This document shows, one piece after another, positions 21,279 to 28,533 of a DNA stretch of 64,000 nucleotides. The position numbers and the translations under genes are program-made. The notes below the pieces were generated by a model. It saw only the letters and a list, made by a program, of their open reading frames with translations. It did not search any database and was not told where the DNA came from. The first letter of the stretch is position 1, and every line of letters begins with the position of its first letter. The stretch is from Ramlibacter alkalitolerans (lineage in GTDB: Bacteria > Pseudomonadota > Gammaproteobacteria > Burkholderiales > Burkholderiaceae_C): positions 165,001 through 229,000 of the forward strand of contig NZ_JAEQND010000009.1 in NCBI RefSeq assembly GCF_016722765.1. The letters run 5' to 3'.

Positions 21279-22223
21279 TCAGGCCTCCTTGCAGGGGTGC
21301 ACCTGCTTCCAGTGCCGGGCGATATCGATGCGGCGGCACACCCACACGCGGTCGTGCCGCGCGATGTGGTCGAGGAAGCGCTGCAGCGCCACGATGCGCC
21401 CGGGTCGCCCGAGCAGCCGGCAATGCATCCCGACGCTCATCATCTTCGGCGCCGCGTCGCCCTCGGCGTAGAGCGCGTCGAAGGTGTCGCGCAGGTACTC
21501 GAAGAAGGGATCGGCATGCGAGTAGCCCTGGGGCAGGGCGAAGCGCATGTCGTTGCAGTCGAGCGTGTACGGCACGACGAGGTGGTCCACCGTGCTGCCG
21601 TCGGTCTTGCGCACCTTCATCCAGAACGGGAGGTCGTCGCCGTAGTAGTCGCTGTCGTATTCGAAGCCGCCGTAGTCCGCCACCAGCCGGCGGGTGTTGG
21701 GGCTGTCGCGGCCGGTGTACCAGCCCAGGGGCCGCTTGCCCGTGAGATTGCGCAGGATCTCCATGCCGATGCGCATGTGCTCGCGCTCGGTCGCCTCGTC
21801 GACGTTCTGGTAGTGGATCCACTTCCAGCCGTGGCAGGCGATCTCGTGCCCGAGCTCGATGCAGGCGTGCGCCACTTCGGGGTAGCGCTCCAGCGCCATG
21901 CTGACGCCGAACACGGTGAGGTGCAGGCCGCGGCGCTCGAACTCGCGCAGGATGCGCCAGACGCCGGCGCGCGAACCGTACTCGTAGATGCCCTCCATGC
22001 TCAGGTGCCGGTCGGGGAAGGCGGGCGGGTTGAACATCTCGGACAGGAACTGCTCCGAGCCGGCGTCGCCGTGCAGCACGCAGTTCTCGCCCCCTTCCTC
22101 GTAATTGAGCACGAACTGCACGGCGATGCGCGCGCGGCCGGGCCACTGGGCATGGGGTGGGTTGCGGCCGTAGCCGGCGAGGTCGCGGGGATAGGGCGCG
22201 GTGCTGTCGTAGAGGGCGTTCAT
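21279..22223 (-). CDS. puuE: Allantoinase PuuE (polysaccharide-deacetylase fold)
   Basis: PuuE opens the ring of allantoin to allantoate without a metal, unlike the AllB type. The 314-residue protein has the NodB-like deacetylase barrel with family landmarks NYEEGGENCVLHGD, YEYGSRAGVWR, CHGWKWIHYQNVD, GWYTGRDSPNTRRL and DSDYYGDDLPFW. The length matches known PuuE proteins. Its ATG overlaps the stop of the gntR gene (ATGA at 22220-22223), and the uraD/allC fusion starts just after it, so PuuE supplies allantoate to the AllC domain of the next protein. Confidence 0.95.
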   Translation of the reverse strand: MNALYDSTAPYPRDLAGYGRNPPHAQWPGRARIAVQFVLNYEEGGENCVLHGDAGSEQFLSEMFNPPAFPDRHLSMEGIYEYGSRAGVWRILREFERRGLHLTVFGVSMALERYPEVAHACIELGHEIACHGWKWIHYQNVDEATEREHMRIGMEILRNLTGKRPLGWYTGRDSPNTRRLVADYGGFEYDSDYYGDDLPFWMKVRKTDGSTVDHLVVPYTLDCNDMRFALPQGYSHADPFFEYLRDTFDALYAEGDAAPKMMSVGMHCRLLGRPGRIVALQRFLDHIARHDRVWVCRRIDIARHWKQVHPCKEA

Positions 22224-22885
22224 GCGAGTGCGAGGGCGATGTCGTGGGTGGGCACGGGGCGGTCGAAGGCGAGGCTTTCCTCCACGTGGAGCAGGTGTTC
22301 TTCCATCAGCTTGACGGCGCGCTTCTCGTCCCGGGCGGCGAGCGCCTTGACCAGCTCGACGTGCTCCTGCTGCGAATGCGCCGCGGCCGCCTCGCGCTGG
22401 TACATCAGCGCGATGAGCGAGCTGCGCGAGACCAGGTCGCGGATGATCTGCGTGAGCACGGCGTTGTCCGTCAGTTCGGCCATGCGGACGTGGAAGTCGC
22501 CCAGCAGCTGCGAACGTTCGCCGGCGTCGCGGCCCTCGACCGCCGCCTTTTCCTGCGCGATGTGCTCGCGCAAGGCGCGGATCTTCGCCGGGGCCGGCTG
22601 GCGCAGGAATTCGCGCACCATCTCCGCTTCCAGGATGCGGCGCACCTGGAACACCTGGCGTGCCTCCTCCACCGTGGGCGCCGCCACGAAGGCGCCGCGC
22701 GCCGGCTCCATGCGCACCAGGTGCTTCTGCGCCAGCTGGAACAGCGCCTGCCGCACGAGGGTGCGCGAGACGCCGAAGTGGTTCGCCAGCTTCTGCTCCG
22801 CCAGCTTGGTGCCGGGCTGCAGCCGATGTTCGACGACCGCGCGCGTCAGCGCATCGACGATGGTGCGGGTGGGGGACGCCTCCAT
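22220..22885 (-). CDS. GntR-family regulator with FCD domain, probable purine-operon regulator
   Basis: A 221-residue FadR-type regulator. Residues 1 to about 75 form the winged helix (HRLQPGTKLAEQKLANHFGVSRTLVRQAL), and residues 80-215 form the all-helical FCD ligand-binding domain with His/Asp/Arg residues suited to metal and carboxylate binding (FHVRMAELTDN, HSQQEHVELV). The start MEASPT at 22885 is chosen because the winged helix follows directly; an upstream ATG at 22963 would run through the operator. It is first in the puuE operon and divergent from uraH, with an AGTGTATACACT palindrome between them. The effector is probably a purine breakdown product such as allantoate or a ureide; this is inference. 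Confidence 0.9.
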   Translation of the reverse strand: MEASPTRTIVDALTRAVVEHRLQPGTKLAEQKLANHFGVSRTLVRQALFQLAQKHLVRMEPARGAFVAAPTVEEARQVFQVRRILEAEMVREFLRQPAPAKIRALREHIAQEKAAVEGRDAGERSQLLGDFHVRMAELTDNAVLTQIIRDLVSRSSLIALMYQREAAAAHSQQEHVELVKALAARDEKRAVKLMEEHLLHVEESLAFDRPVPTHDIALALA

Positions 22886-22912
22886 CGCGGCATGATAGCG
22901 ACGCACCGGCAA

Positions 22913-22924
22913 AGTGTATACACT
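22913..22924. promoter_or_regulatory. Probable GntR operator between gntR and uraH
   Basis: A perfect 12-base palindrome, AGTGTATACACT, sits 28 bases before the gntR start and 39 bases before the uraH start. GTnTATACnAC-type palindromes are common operators for FadR/VanR-like GntR proteins. Binding here would control both divergent transcripts, including autoregulation. Confidence 0.65.
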
Positions 22925-22962
22925 GCCGTCCACAATCTGCGTTTGCAGAGGGGAAGAGCGCA

Positions 22963-23319
22963 ATGGGCCTGAGCACGCACGTCCTTGACACCATGCACGG
23001 CACGCCGGCCGTGGGCATGGCCGCGGAGCTGTACGCGACCGGCGGCGCCGCCGGCCCGGCCCTGGTGAAGCGCTTCGTGCTCAGCGCCGACGGGCGCAAC
23101 CCGGACGGTCCGCTGTTCGACAACGCCAACCTGAAGAAGGGCACCTACCGCCTGGTGTTCGATGTCGCGGCCTACTTCCGCGGCCGCGGCGTGACGCTGC
23201 CCGATCCGCCCTTCCTCGACCGCGTGACGCTCGACTTCGGCATCGCCCACGAGGACCAGCACTACCATGTGCCGCTGCTGGTGAGTCCGTGGAGCTATTC
23301 GACGTACCGGGGCTCGTGA
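22963..23319 (+). CDS. uraH: 5-Hydroxyisourate hydrolase (transthyretin-like)
   Basis: UraH hydrolyses 5-hydroxyisourate, the product of urate oxidation, to OHCU, the UraD substrate. The 118-residue protein has the N-terminal THVLDTMHGTPA with the catalytic His, an Arg in the middle (KRFVLSADGR), the FGIAHEDQHYHVPLLVSPW segment and the signature C-terminal tetrapeptide YRGS. The ATG at 22963 is preceded by a purine-rich AGAGGGGAAGAG. It is divergent from the gntR-puuE operon and shares the palindromic operator. It stands alone on its strand; repeats follow. Confidence 0.95.
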   Translation: MGLSTHVLDTMHGTPAVGMAAELYATGGAAGPALVKRFVLSADGRNPDGPLFDNANLKKGTYRLVFDVAAYFRGRGVTLPDPPFLDRVTLDFGIAHEDQHYHVPLLVSPWSYSTYRGS

Positions 23320-23330
23320 TCGGCCTCGCG

Positions 23331-23384
23331 TCATCCGCGCGTCGGCCTCCCCCGTCATCCGCGCGTCGGCCTCCCCCGTCATCC
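23331..23384. repeat. 24-bp tandem repeat (two full copies plus a partial)
   Basis: The unit TCATCCGCGCGTCGGCCTCCCCCG occurs at 23331-23354 and 23355-23378, and a third begins at 23379 before changing into a REP-like sequence. It starts 11 bases after the uraH stop and may arise from slippage in the repeat. Confidence 0.8.
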
Positions 23385-23470
23385 CCGCGGAGGCGGGGAT
23401 CCAGAGCTTCCCCAACAGAAAAGCGGCCGCCGGCCGCTTCCCTGGGCCCCCGCCGGCGCGGGGGTGACGG
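23378..23470. repeat. REP-like palindrome pair (family C)
   Basis: GTCATCCCCGCGGAGGCGGGGATCC at the left and CCCCCGCCGGCGCGGGGGTGACGG at the right are related palindromic units in opposite orientation, a BIME-like arrangement. They lie between the convergent uraH and lipoprotein genes. The CGTCATCCCCGCGnAnGCGGGGATCC type is common in Burkholderiales and other proteobacteria. Confidence 0.75.
23421..23439 (-). terminator. Hairpin between convergent uraH and lipoprotein genes
   Basis: AAGCGGCCG-C-CGGCCGCTT is a perfect 9-bp stem. Read on the minus strand it is followed by a short T-run (CTTTTCTG), so it could end the lipoprotein transcript about 40 bases after its stop codon. Confidence 0.5.
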
Positions 23471-23477
23471 CTTCAGT

Positions 23478-24002
23478 TCAGTCCTGCCCCTCCGTCAGCG
23501 TGTCCAGCTGGAAGTGCCCGCTCTTGTGCCACAGCCAGGTGTCCGTATAGACCACCTTGCCCAGGCGCGCGGGAACGGGGAAGGGTGCCGCCTTGCGCAC
23601 CGTGCGCTCGATCTCGGCGATGACTTCCGGCGCATGCCTGGGCGCGCGCAGCCAGTTCATGTTGCGCACGTTGCCCTGGCCGTCGACTTCCACCTGCAGC
23701 ACGCCGATGGCGTACAGCATGGGCGGCATGCGCCCCTTCCAGATCCGCTCGCTGTTCTGGCCGTAGATGTGGCTGGCGGCGTCCTGGCGGTAGGCGCGCG
23801 CGTTGGTCGCCATCGAGGTCTTGATGATCATGCCGGGGGTGGTTGCGACCTGCGGTGCGGGCGCCGGCGTCCTGCCCGCGGAATGCGGCCCGACGGCTTG
23901 CGGCGCGTCCGGCGGCAGCGGGGTGGCGGTGCAGGCAGCGAGCACGGCGGCAGCGCCGAGCAGCGCGGGGATCAGGGGACGCAGGGCAGGTCGATACTTC
24001 AT
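23478..24002 (-). CDS. Lipoprotein with TonB C-terminal-like domain
   Basis: A 174-residue exported lipoprotein. The signal peptide ends in the lipobox LAAC (Cys24), and a Pro/Ala-rich linker of about 40 residues follows. The C-terminal 100 residues (GVLQVEVDGQGNVRNMNWLRAPRHAPEVIAEIERTVRKAAPFP) match the pattern of a TonB C-terminal fold: a beta strand with GxV, a hydrophobic pair and the AAPFPxP motif. There is no N-terminal membrane helix of the TonB type, so it is not a canonical energy transducer. ATG 24002 is preferred over one 8 codons upstream because the signal peptide begins there. It is divergent from xdhC; its role is unknown. Confidence 0.75.
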   Translation of the reverse strand: MKYRPALRPLIPALLGAAAVLAACTATPLPPDAPQAVGPHSAGRTPAPAPQVATTPGMIIKTSMATNARAYRQDAASHIYGQNSERIWKGRMPPMLYAIGVLQVEVDGQGNVRNMNWLRAPRHAPEVIAEIERTVRKAAPFPVPARLGKVVYTDTWLWHKSGHFQLDTLTEGQD

Positions 24003-24127
24003 GGAGGCTCCTGGCGGGAGAGGCACGCCGGCGGCGTACCGCGGCCATTACAACGGGGCCGCGGGGCCCAATGATGACCTTGGTTACGAAACCCGTCATG
24101 TCCTTGCCATTGGATTCTTTGTAAAGC

Positions 24128-24931
24128 ATGCGGCCCTTCGAAGAAGTCACGCAGAGGTTGGCGGTGCAGGACGCCGTGTTGGTCCGCGTCGACAGCACCC
24201 AGGGCTCGGTGCCGCGCGAGGCGGGCGCCTGGATGGCCGTGTTCGCCGACGCGGTGCTCGGCACGGTCGGCGGCGGACACCTGGAGTTGCAGGCGATCGC
24301 GGAGGCGCGCCGGCGGCTCGCTGGAGCGACGGGCGACGAGGTGCTGCGTTATCCGCTGGGCCCTTCGCTGGGCCAATGTTGCGGTGGCGTGGTGCACCTG
24401 CGCTACCGGTGCGTCGGCGCCGCCGATCGCACGGCCCTGGCCGGCGAACTTCGTGGCCCGCAGGCGCCGCTGGCGCTGTTCGGCGGCGGCCATGTCGGCC
24501 AGGCGCTGGTGAACCTGCTGGGCACGCTGCCCTTCGCCGTCACCTGGATCGACAGCCGCGACGAGATCTTCCCGCCGCAGGTCCCCGACAACGTGCGCTG
24601 CGAACATTCAGATCCGGTGCAGGCGGCCGTCGCCGGGCTCGCACCGCATTCGCAGGTGCTGGTCATGAGTTTCAGCCATGCGGAGGACCTCGACGTGGTG
24701 GCGGCCTGCCTGCGGCGGCTGCGCGCGCACGGCGACCTGGCGTACGTCGGCCTGATCGGCAGCAAGACCAAGTGGGCCACCTTCCGGCACCGGCTGGAGG
24801 AGCGCGGCTTTCGCAAGCAGGAACTGGCGCAGGTCACCTGCCCGATCGGCATCCCGGGCATTGCCGGCAAGCAGCCGGAGGTGATCGCCGTGGCGGTCGC
24901 GGCGCAGCTGCTGCAGGCGCCGCTTTCCTGA
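24128..24931 (+). CDS. xdhC: Xanthine dehydrogenase accessory protein XdhC
   Basis: XdhC binds molybdenum cofactor, helps add the terminal sulfur and inserts the cofactor into xanthine dehydrogenase. The 267-residue protein has the N-terminal domain with LVRVDSTQGSVPREAGAWM, the GQCCGGVV cysteine motif that may take part in cofactor handling, and a C-terminal Rossmann domain with LFGGGHVGQALVNLL. The C-terminal block TCPIGIPGIAGKQPEVIAVAVAAQLL is diagnostic. Its partner genes xdhA/xdhB are about 25 kb away in the window. puuD follows after 9 bases, suggesting co-transcription. Confidence 0.95.
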   Translation: MRPFEEVTQRLAVQDAVLVRVDSTQGSVPREAGAWMAVFADAVLGTVGGGHLELQAIAEARRRLAGATGDEVLRYPLGPSLGQCCGGVVHLRYRCVGAADRTALAGELRGPQAPLALFGGGHVGQALVNLLGTLPFAVTWIDSRDEIFPPQVPDNVRCEHSDPVQAAVAGLAPHSQVLVMSFSHAEDLDVVAACLRRLRAHGDLAYVGLIGSKTKWATFRHRLEERGFRKQELAQVTCPIGIPGIAGKQPEVIAVAVAAQLLQAPLS

Positions 24932-24940
24932 AGGGGAACC

Positions 24941-26134
24941 ATGGACAGCTATCTTCTCGACTGGGCCAACCTGCTGCTGCGGTGGGTGCACGTGATCACG
25001 GTGATCGCGTGGATCGGCTCCTCCTTCTACTTCGTCTTCCTGGACAGCAGCCTCACGCCGCCCGCCGACGCGAACTTGCGCGGCGAGGGCGCCACGGGCG
25101 AACTCTGGGCCGTGCACGGCGGCGGCTTCTACCACCCGGTGAAGTACGCGGTGGCGCCGCCGCAGCTGCCGTCCACGCTGCACTGGTTCTTCTGGGAAGC
25201 GTATTCGACCTGGCTGTCGGGCTTCGCGCTGTTCACGGTGACCTACCTGTGGAACGCGGGCACCTTCCTGGTCGACAAGTCCCTGATGGACTGGTCGCCC
25301 GCTGCAGCGGTGGCCGTGGCGCTGTCCTTCCTGCTCGTGTTCTGGTTCCTCTACAACACGATCTGCCGCTTCCTGGGCACCACGCGCGAAGGGCTGGTCG
25401 GCGTGCTGGTGCTGGCGCTCGTCTGCATCGCGGCCTGGCTGGCCTGCCACTGGTTCGCCGGTCGCGCGGCCTTCCTGCTGGTCGGCGCCATGATCGCCAC
25501 CACGATGAGCGCGAACGTGTTCTTCGTGATCATCCCGGGCCAGAAGAAGGTGGTGCAGGCGATCCGCGACGGGCAGCCGGTCGATCCGGTCCATGGCCAG
25601 CGCGGCAAGCAGCGCAGCGTGCACAACACCTACTTCACGCTGCCGGTGCTGTTCGCGATGCTGTCCAACCACTACGGCTTCCTGTACGCGCATCCGCGCA
25701 ACTGGCTGGTGCTGATCCTGATGATGATCGCCGGTGCCGCCATCCGGCAGTTCTTCGTGATGCGCCACGGCTGGAAGCTGGGACGCAACGGCCATCCGGC
25801 CGGCTACGCGCTCGCCGGCGTGGCACTGATCGTCGCCACGCTGGTGTGGCTGATGCCGCAGCCCACGGGCGCCGCCAACGTGGCCGCCGCGCCGGCCGAC
25901 TACGCCGCGGTGCGCCACGTGCTGGAGCAGCGCTGCTTCATGTGCCACGGCCCGCAGGTGCAGATGAAGAACGTGCGCCTCGATTCGCCGCAGGGCGTCA
26001 AGCAGCACGCGCAGGCGGTCTACCAGCAGGCCGTGGTGGCGAAGACCATGCCCTTGAACAACGCCACCCACATCACGGAAGAAGAACGCAGCCTGATCGG
26101 GCGCTGGTTCGTGGCCGGCGCGCGGGTCGACTGA
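24941..26134 (+). CDS. puuD: Urate hydroxylase PuuD, membrane-bound with C-terminal cytochrome c
   Basis: PuuD oxidises urate to 5-hydroxyisourate at the inner membrane, replacing soluble urate oxidase. The 397-residue protein has about eight helices in its N-terminal DUF989-type region (NLLLRWVHVITVIAWIGSSFYF; the conserved HGGGFYHPVKY; SNHYGF), then a cytochrome c domain with CFMCH (Cys332, Cys335, His336) and Met350 or a later Met as likely axial ligand. Electrons probably pass to the respiratory chain through the haem. It directly follows xdhC, so the transcript supports urate formation and its use. The UraH substrate is its product. Confidence 0.93.
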   Translation: MDSYLLDWANLLLRWVHVITVIAWIGSSFYFVFLDSSLTPPADANLRGEGATGELWAVHGGGFYHPVKYAVAPPQLPSTLHWFFWEAYSTWLSGFALFTVTYLWNAGTFLVDKSLMDWSPAAAVAVALSFLLVFWFLYNTICRFLGTTREGLVGVLVLALVCIAAWLACHWFAGRAAFLLVGAMIATTMSANVFFVIIPGQKKVVQAIRDGQPVDPVHGQRGKQRSVHNTYFTLPVLFAMLSNHYGFLYAHPRNWLVLILMMIAGAAIRQFFVMRHGWKLGRNGHPAGYALAGVALIVATLVWLMPQPTGAANVAAAPADYAAVRHVLEQRCFMCHGPQVQMKNVRLDSPQGVKQHAQAVYQQAVVAKTMPLNNATHITEEERSLIGRWFVAGARVD

Positions 26135-26143
26135 GGCCTTCTC

Positions 26144-26773
26144 TCAGGCGTCGCGCAAGGCGTCGAAGTAGGCCTGGATCGCCTTGGGCAAGGCCTTGCG
26201 CGGGCTGCGCTGCAGCTTCACCAGCAGGTCGTGCGGCGCCTCCTGCACGTCGAACTGCGCGCGGATGTCCGAGCGGATGCGCGAGAGCAGAGCCGCCGTG
26301 ACTTCCGCATCGGCCAGCGCCCGGTGGGCCCGTCCGGCGGGAGGAAGGGCGTGGAAGGCGGCCAGCGAGCCCAGGCGATAGCTGCCGGCCTGCGGATACA
26401 GGCGCCGCGACAGCAGCATGGTGCAGGCGAAGGGCGGCAGCTCGCTTGCGCCCGTACCCAGCCTGGCCAGCTCCGCGGCCCAGAAGCGCTGGTCGAAGGA
26501 GGCGTTGTGCGCCACCAGCGGCATGCCCTGGACGAAGCGCGCGGCCTCGGCCATCACCTGGCCGGCCGGCGGCGCGCAACGGATCATGTCGTTGCTGATG
26601 CCCGTGTAGTCCTCGATAAAGGGGGAGATGCGCACGCCGGCGTTCATCAGCGACTGGAACCGGTCCACCACCTGGGAGCCTTCCAGCACCACGATGGCGA
26701 TTTCGGTGGCGCGGTCGCCCTGCGCCGGCGACAGGCCGGTGGTCTCGAAGTCGATCACGCCGATGCGCTTCAT
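26144..26773 (-). CDS. 3'-5' exonuclease, DnaQ/DEDDh type
   Basis: A 209-residue exonuclease of the DnaQ-like family. The three Exo motifs are present: VIDFETTGLSP (Asp8 and Glu10), VAHNASFDQRFW in the middle, and HRALADAEVTAALL with the DEDDh His and Asp. It resembles stand-alone proofreading-type or RNase T-like exonucleases rather than full DNA polymerase III epsilon, which has a C-terminal polymerase-binding tail. Its ATG overlaps the stop of the small membrane protein gene (ATGA at 26770-26773). It is convergent with puuD, with a 9-base gap. Cellular role: DNA repair or RNA processing, not resolved. Confidence 0.88.
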   Translation of the reverse strand: MKRIGVIDFETTGLSPAQGDRATEIAIVVLEGSQVVDRFQSLMNAGVRISPFIEDYTGISNDMIRCAPPAGQVMAEAARFVQGMPLVAHNASFDQRFWAAELARLGTGASELPPFACTMLLSRRLYPQAGSYRLGSLAAFHALPPAGRAHRALADAEVTAALLSRIRSDIRAQFDVQEAPHDLLVKLQRSPRKALPKAIQAYFDALRDA

Positions 26774-27072
26774 CGCTTCTTCGCTTTCTCCGCCAGGGCG
26801 GTGAGCGCCGTCCCGAGCAGGACCAGCACGGCGGCGATGGTGTAGCCGACCGGCCCCTCCGGCACGATCCAGGTCGGGTACTGCGGATAGGCTTGCGCCA
26901 GCGTGTGCAGGAGGGGCAGCTTCGCTGCCGCCCGGTCGGCGTTGATGGAGAGCAGCCCCGCCCGCGCGAACACGGCCCCCAGGACCAGGACTCCGCCGGC
27001 GACGAGCAGGAGCTTGCCGAGGATCAGTGCATGCCGCGGATGGCGGGCGATGCGGGAGCGAAACCATTGCAT
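26770..27072 (-). CDS. Small two-helix membrane protein of unknown function
   Basis: A 100-residue protein with two predicted membrane helices, about residues 17-38 (ALILGKLLLVAGGVLVLGAVF) and 77-94 (YTIAAVLVLLGTALTALAE). Between them is a short periplasmic or cytoplasmic segment with PQYPTWIVPEGPVG. The ends are basic (MQWFRSRIARHPRH and EKAKKR). No family is recognised. It overlaps the exonuclease start by 4 bases, which strongly supports it as a real gene in a two-gene unit. It is divergent from glycerate kinase across 81 bases. Confidence 0.7.
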   Translation of the reverse strand: MQWFRSRIARHPRHALILGKLLLVAGGVLVLGAVFARAGLLSINADRAAAKLPLLHTLAQAYPQYPTWIVPEGPVGYTIAAVLVLLGTALTALAEKAKKR

Positions 27073-27153
27073 GGGCGGCACTCTAGCGCAGCGGCCGGCC
27101 CACCCTGCGCGAGTCGGGGGACCTGAGGTGTAATCGCTCGCAGGAGACCCCGA

Positions 27154-28470
27154 ATGACCGCGCCCGATCCCCGCCACCAGCCCCGCGCCTTCCTGGAGCA
27201 TCTTTACCGCACGGCGGTGCACCGCGCCCTGCCGCTGCACAACACCGAAGCGTTCCTGCCGCCGCCGCCGCGCGGCCGCACCATCGTGCTGGGCGCGGGC
27301 AAGGCGGGCGGCGCCATGGCGCAGGCGGTCGAGGCGCTGTGGCCCGCCGACGCTGCGCTCTCCGGCCTGGTGGTGACGCGCTACCACCACACGCCGCCGC
27401 GGCCGCCGGGCCTGCCCGGTCGCATCGAGGTGGTCGAAGCCGCGCACCCGGTGCCCGACGCGGCCGGCCTGCAGGCCGCCGAACGCATCCTGTCGCTGGC
27501 GCAGGGCCTCACCGCCGACGACCTCGTGCTGTGCCTGATCTCCGGCGGCGGCTCGGCGCTGCTCACGCTGCCGGCCGAAGGCCTCTCGCTGGAGGAAAAG
27601 CAGCGCATCAACCGCGAGCTGCTCGACTCCGGCGCCAACATCGTGGAGATGAACTGCGTGCGCAAGCACCTCTCGCGCATCAAGGGCGGCCGGCTGGCTG
27701 CCGCCTGCGCGCCGGCGAAGGTGGTCACGCTCACGATCAGCGACGTGCCCGGCGACGATCCCTCGGTGATCGCCAGCGGCCCCACGGTGCCCGACGCGAG
27801 CAGCTGCGCGGATGCGCTGGCGATCCTGCAGCGGTACGGGATCGAGGTGCCCGGCGCCATCCGCGCGCGCCTGGAGCAGGGCGCGCTCGAGACGCCCAAG
27901 CCCGGCGACCCGGTGTTCGCCGGCCACGCCGTGCACCTGATCGCCACGCCGCAGCAGTCGCTGGAGGCCGCGGCAGCGGCGGCCCGCGCGGCCGGACTCG
28001 AGGCGCACATCCTGAGCGACGAGATGGAAGGCGAATCGCGCGAGGTCGGCAAGGTGCACGCCGCGCTCGCGCGCGCCGTGGCGCAGCGCGGCCAGCCCTT
28101 CGCGCCGCCGTGCGTGATCCTCTCCGGCGGCGAGACGACGGTGACGGTGCGCAAGCAGCCCGAAGGCACGCCGCGCGGGCGGGGCGGCCGGGCCGGGGAG
28201 TTCTGCCTCGGGCTGGCGCAGGCCCTGCAGGGACAGCAGCGCGTCTGGGCGCTTGCCGCCGACACCGACGGCATCGACGGCGTGGAGGACAACGCCGGCG
28301 CCTTCGTCGCGCCCGACACGCTGCAGCGGGCCCTCGCCCAGGGGATGAAGGTCGATGCCTACCTGCAGCGCAACGACGCCTACGGCTACTTCAGCGCCCT
28401 GGGCGACCTGGTGGTCACGGGACCCACGCACACCAACGTGAACGACTTCCGCGCCCTGCTCGTGCTCTGA
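27154..28470 (+). CDS. Glycerate 2-kinase (TtuD/GckA, MOFRL family)
   Basis: The enzyme phosphorylates D-glycerate to 2-phosphoglycerate with ATP. The 438-residue protein has the N-terminal DUF4147 domain with VLGAGKAGGAMA and LISGGGSALL, the central KGGRLAAACAPAKVVTLTISDVPGDDPSVIASGPT, and the C-terminal MOFRL domain with SGGETTVTV, LAADTDGIDG and GPTHTNVNDF. It has an AGGAGA ribosome site. In beta-proteobacteria such kinases take up glycerate made from glyoxylate (through tartronate semialdehyde) or from tartrate. Here it lies 6 kb from the purine operon and 1.1 kb from tartrate dehydrogenase, which fits either source. Confidence 0.93.
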   Translation: MTAPDPRHQPRAFLEHLYRTAVHRALPLHNTEAFLPPPPRGRTIVLGAGKAGGAMAQAVEALWPADAALSGLVVTRYHHTPPRPPGLPGRIEVVEAAHPVPDAAGLQAAERILSLAQGLTADDLVLCLISGGGSALLTLPAEGLSLEEKQRINRELLDSGANIVEMNCVRKHLSRIKGGRLAAACAPAKVVTLTISDVPGDDPSVIASGPTVPDASSCADALAILQRYGIEVPGAIRARLEQGALETPKPGDPVFAGHAVHLIATPQQSLEAAAAAARAAGLEAHILSDEMEGESREVGKVHAALARAVAQRGQPFAPPCVILSGGETTVTVRKQPEGTPRGRGGRAGEFCLGLAQALQGQQRVWALAADTDGIDGVEDNAGAFVAPDTLQRALAQGMKVDAYLQRNDAYGYFSALGDLVVTGPTHTNVNDFRALLVL

Positions 28471-28533
28471 GCCGGGCCCTGTTGGCGGCCGCCGCGCCGC
28501 GCTGCTACAGTCGGGCGGAGTTGGAGGAGCTGC

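Noticed and set aside
23331..23384. A CRISPR array
   Set aside because: Two direct units of 24 bases have no spacers and no cas genes nearby; the unit grades into a REP-like palindrome.
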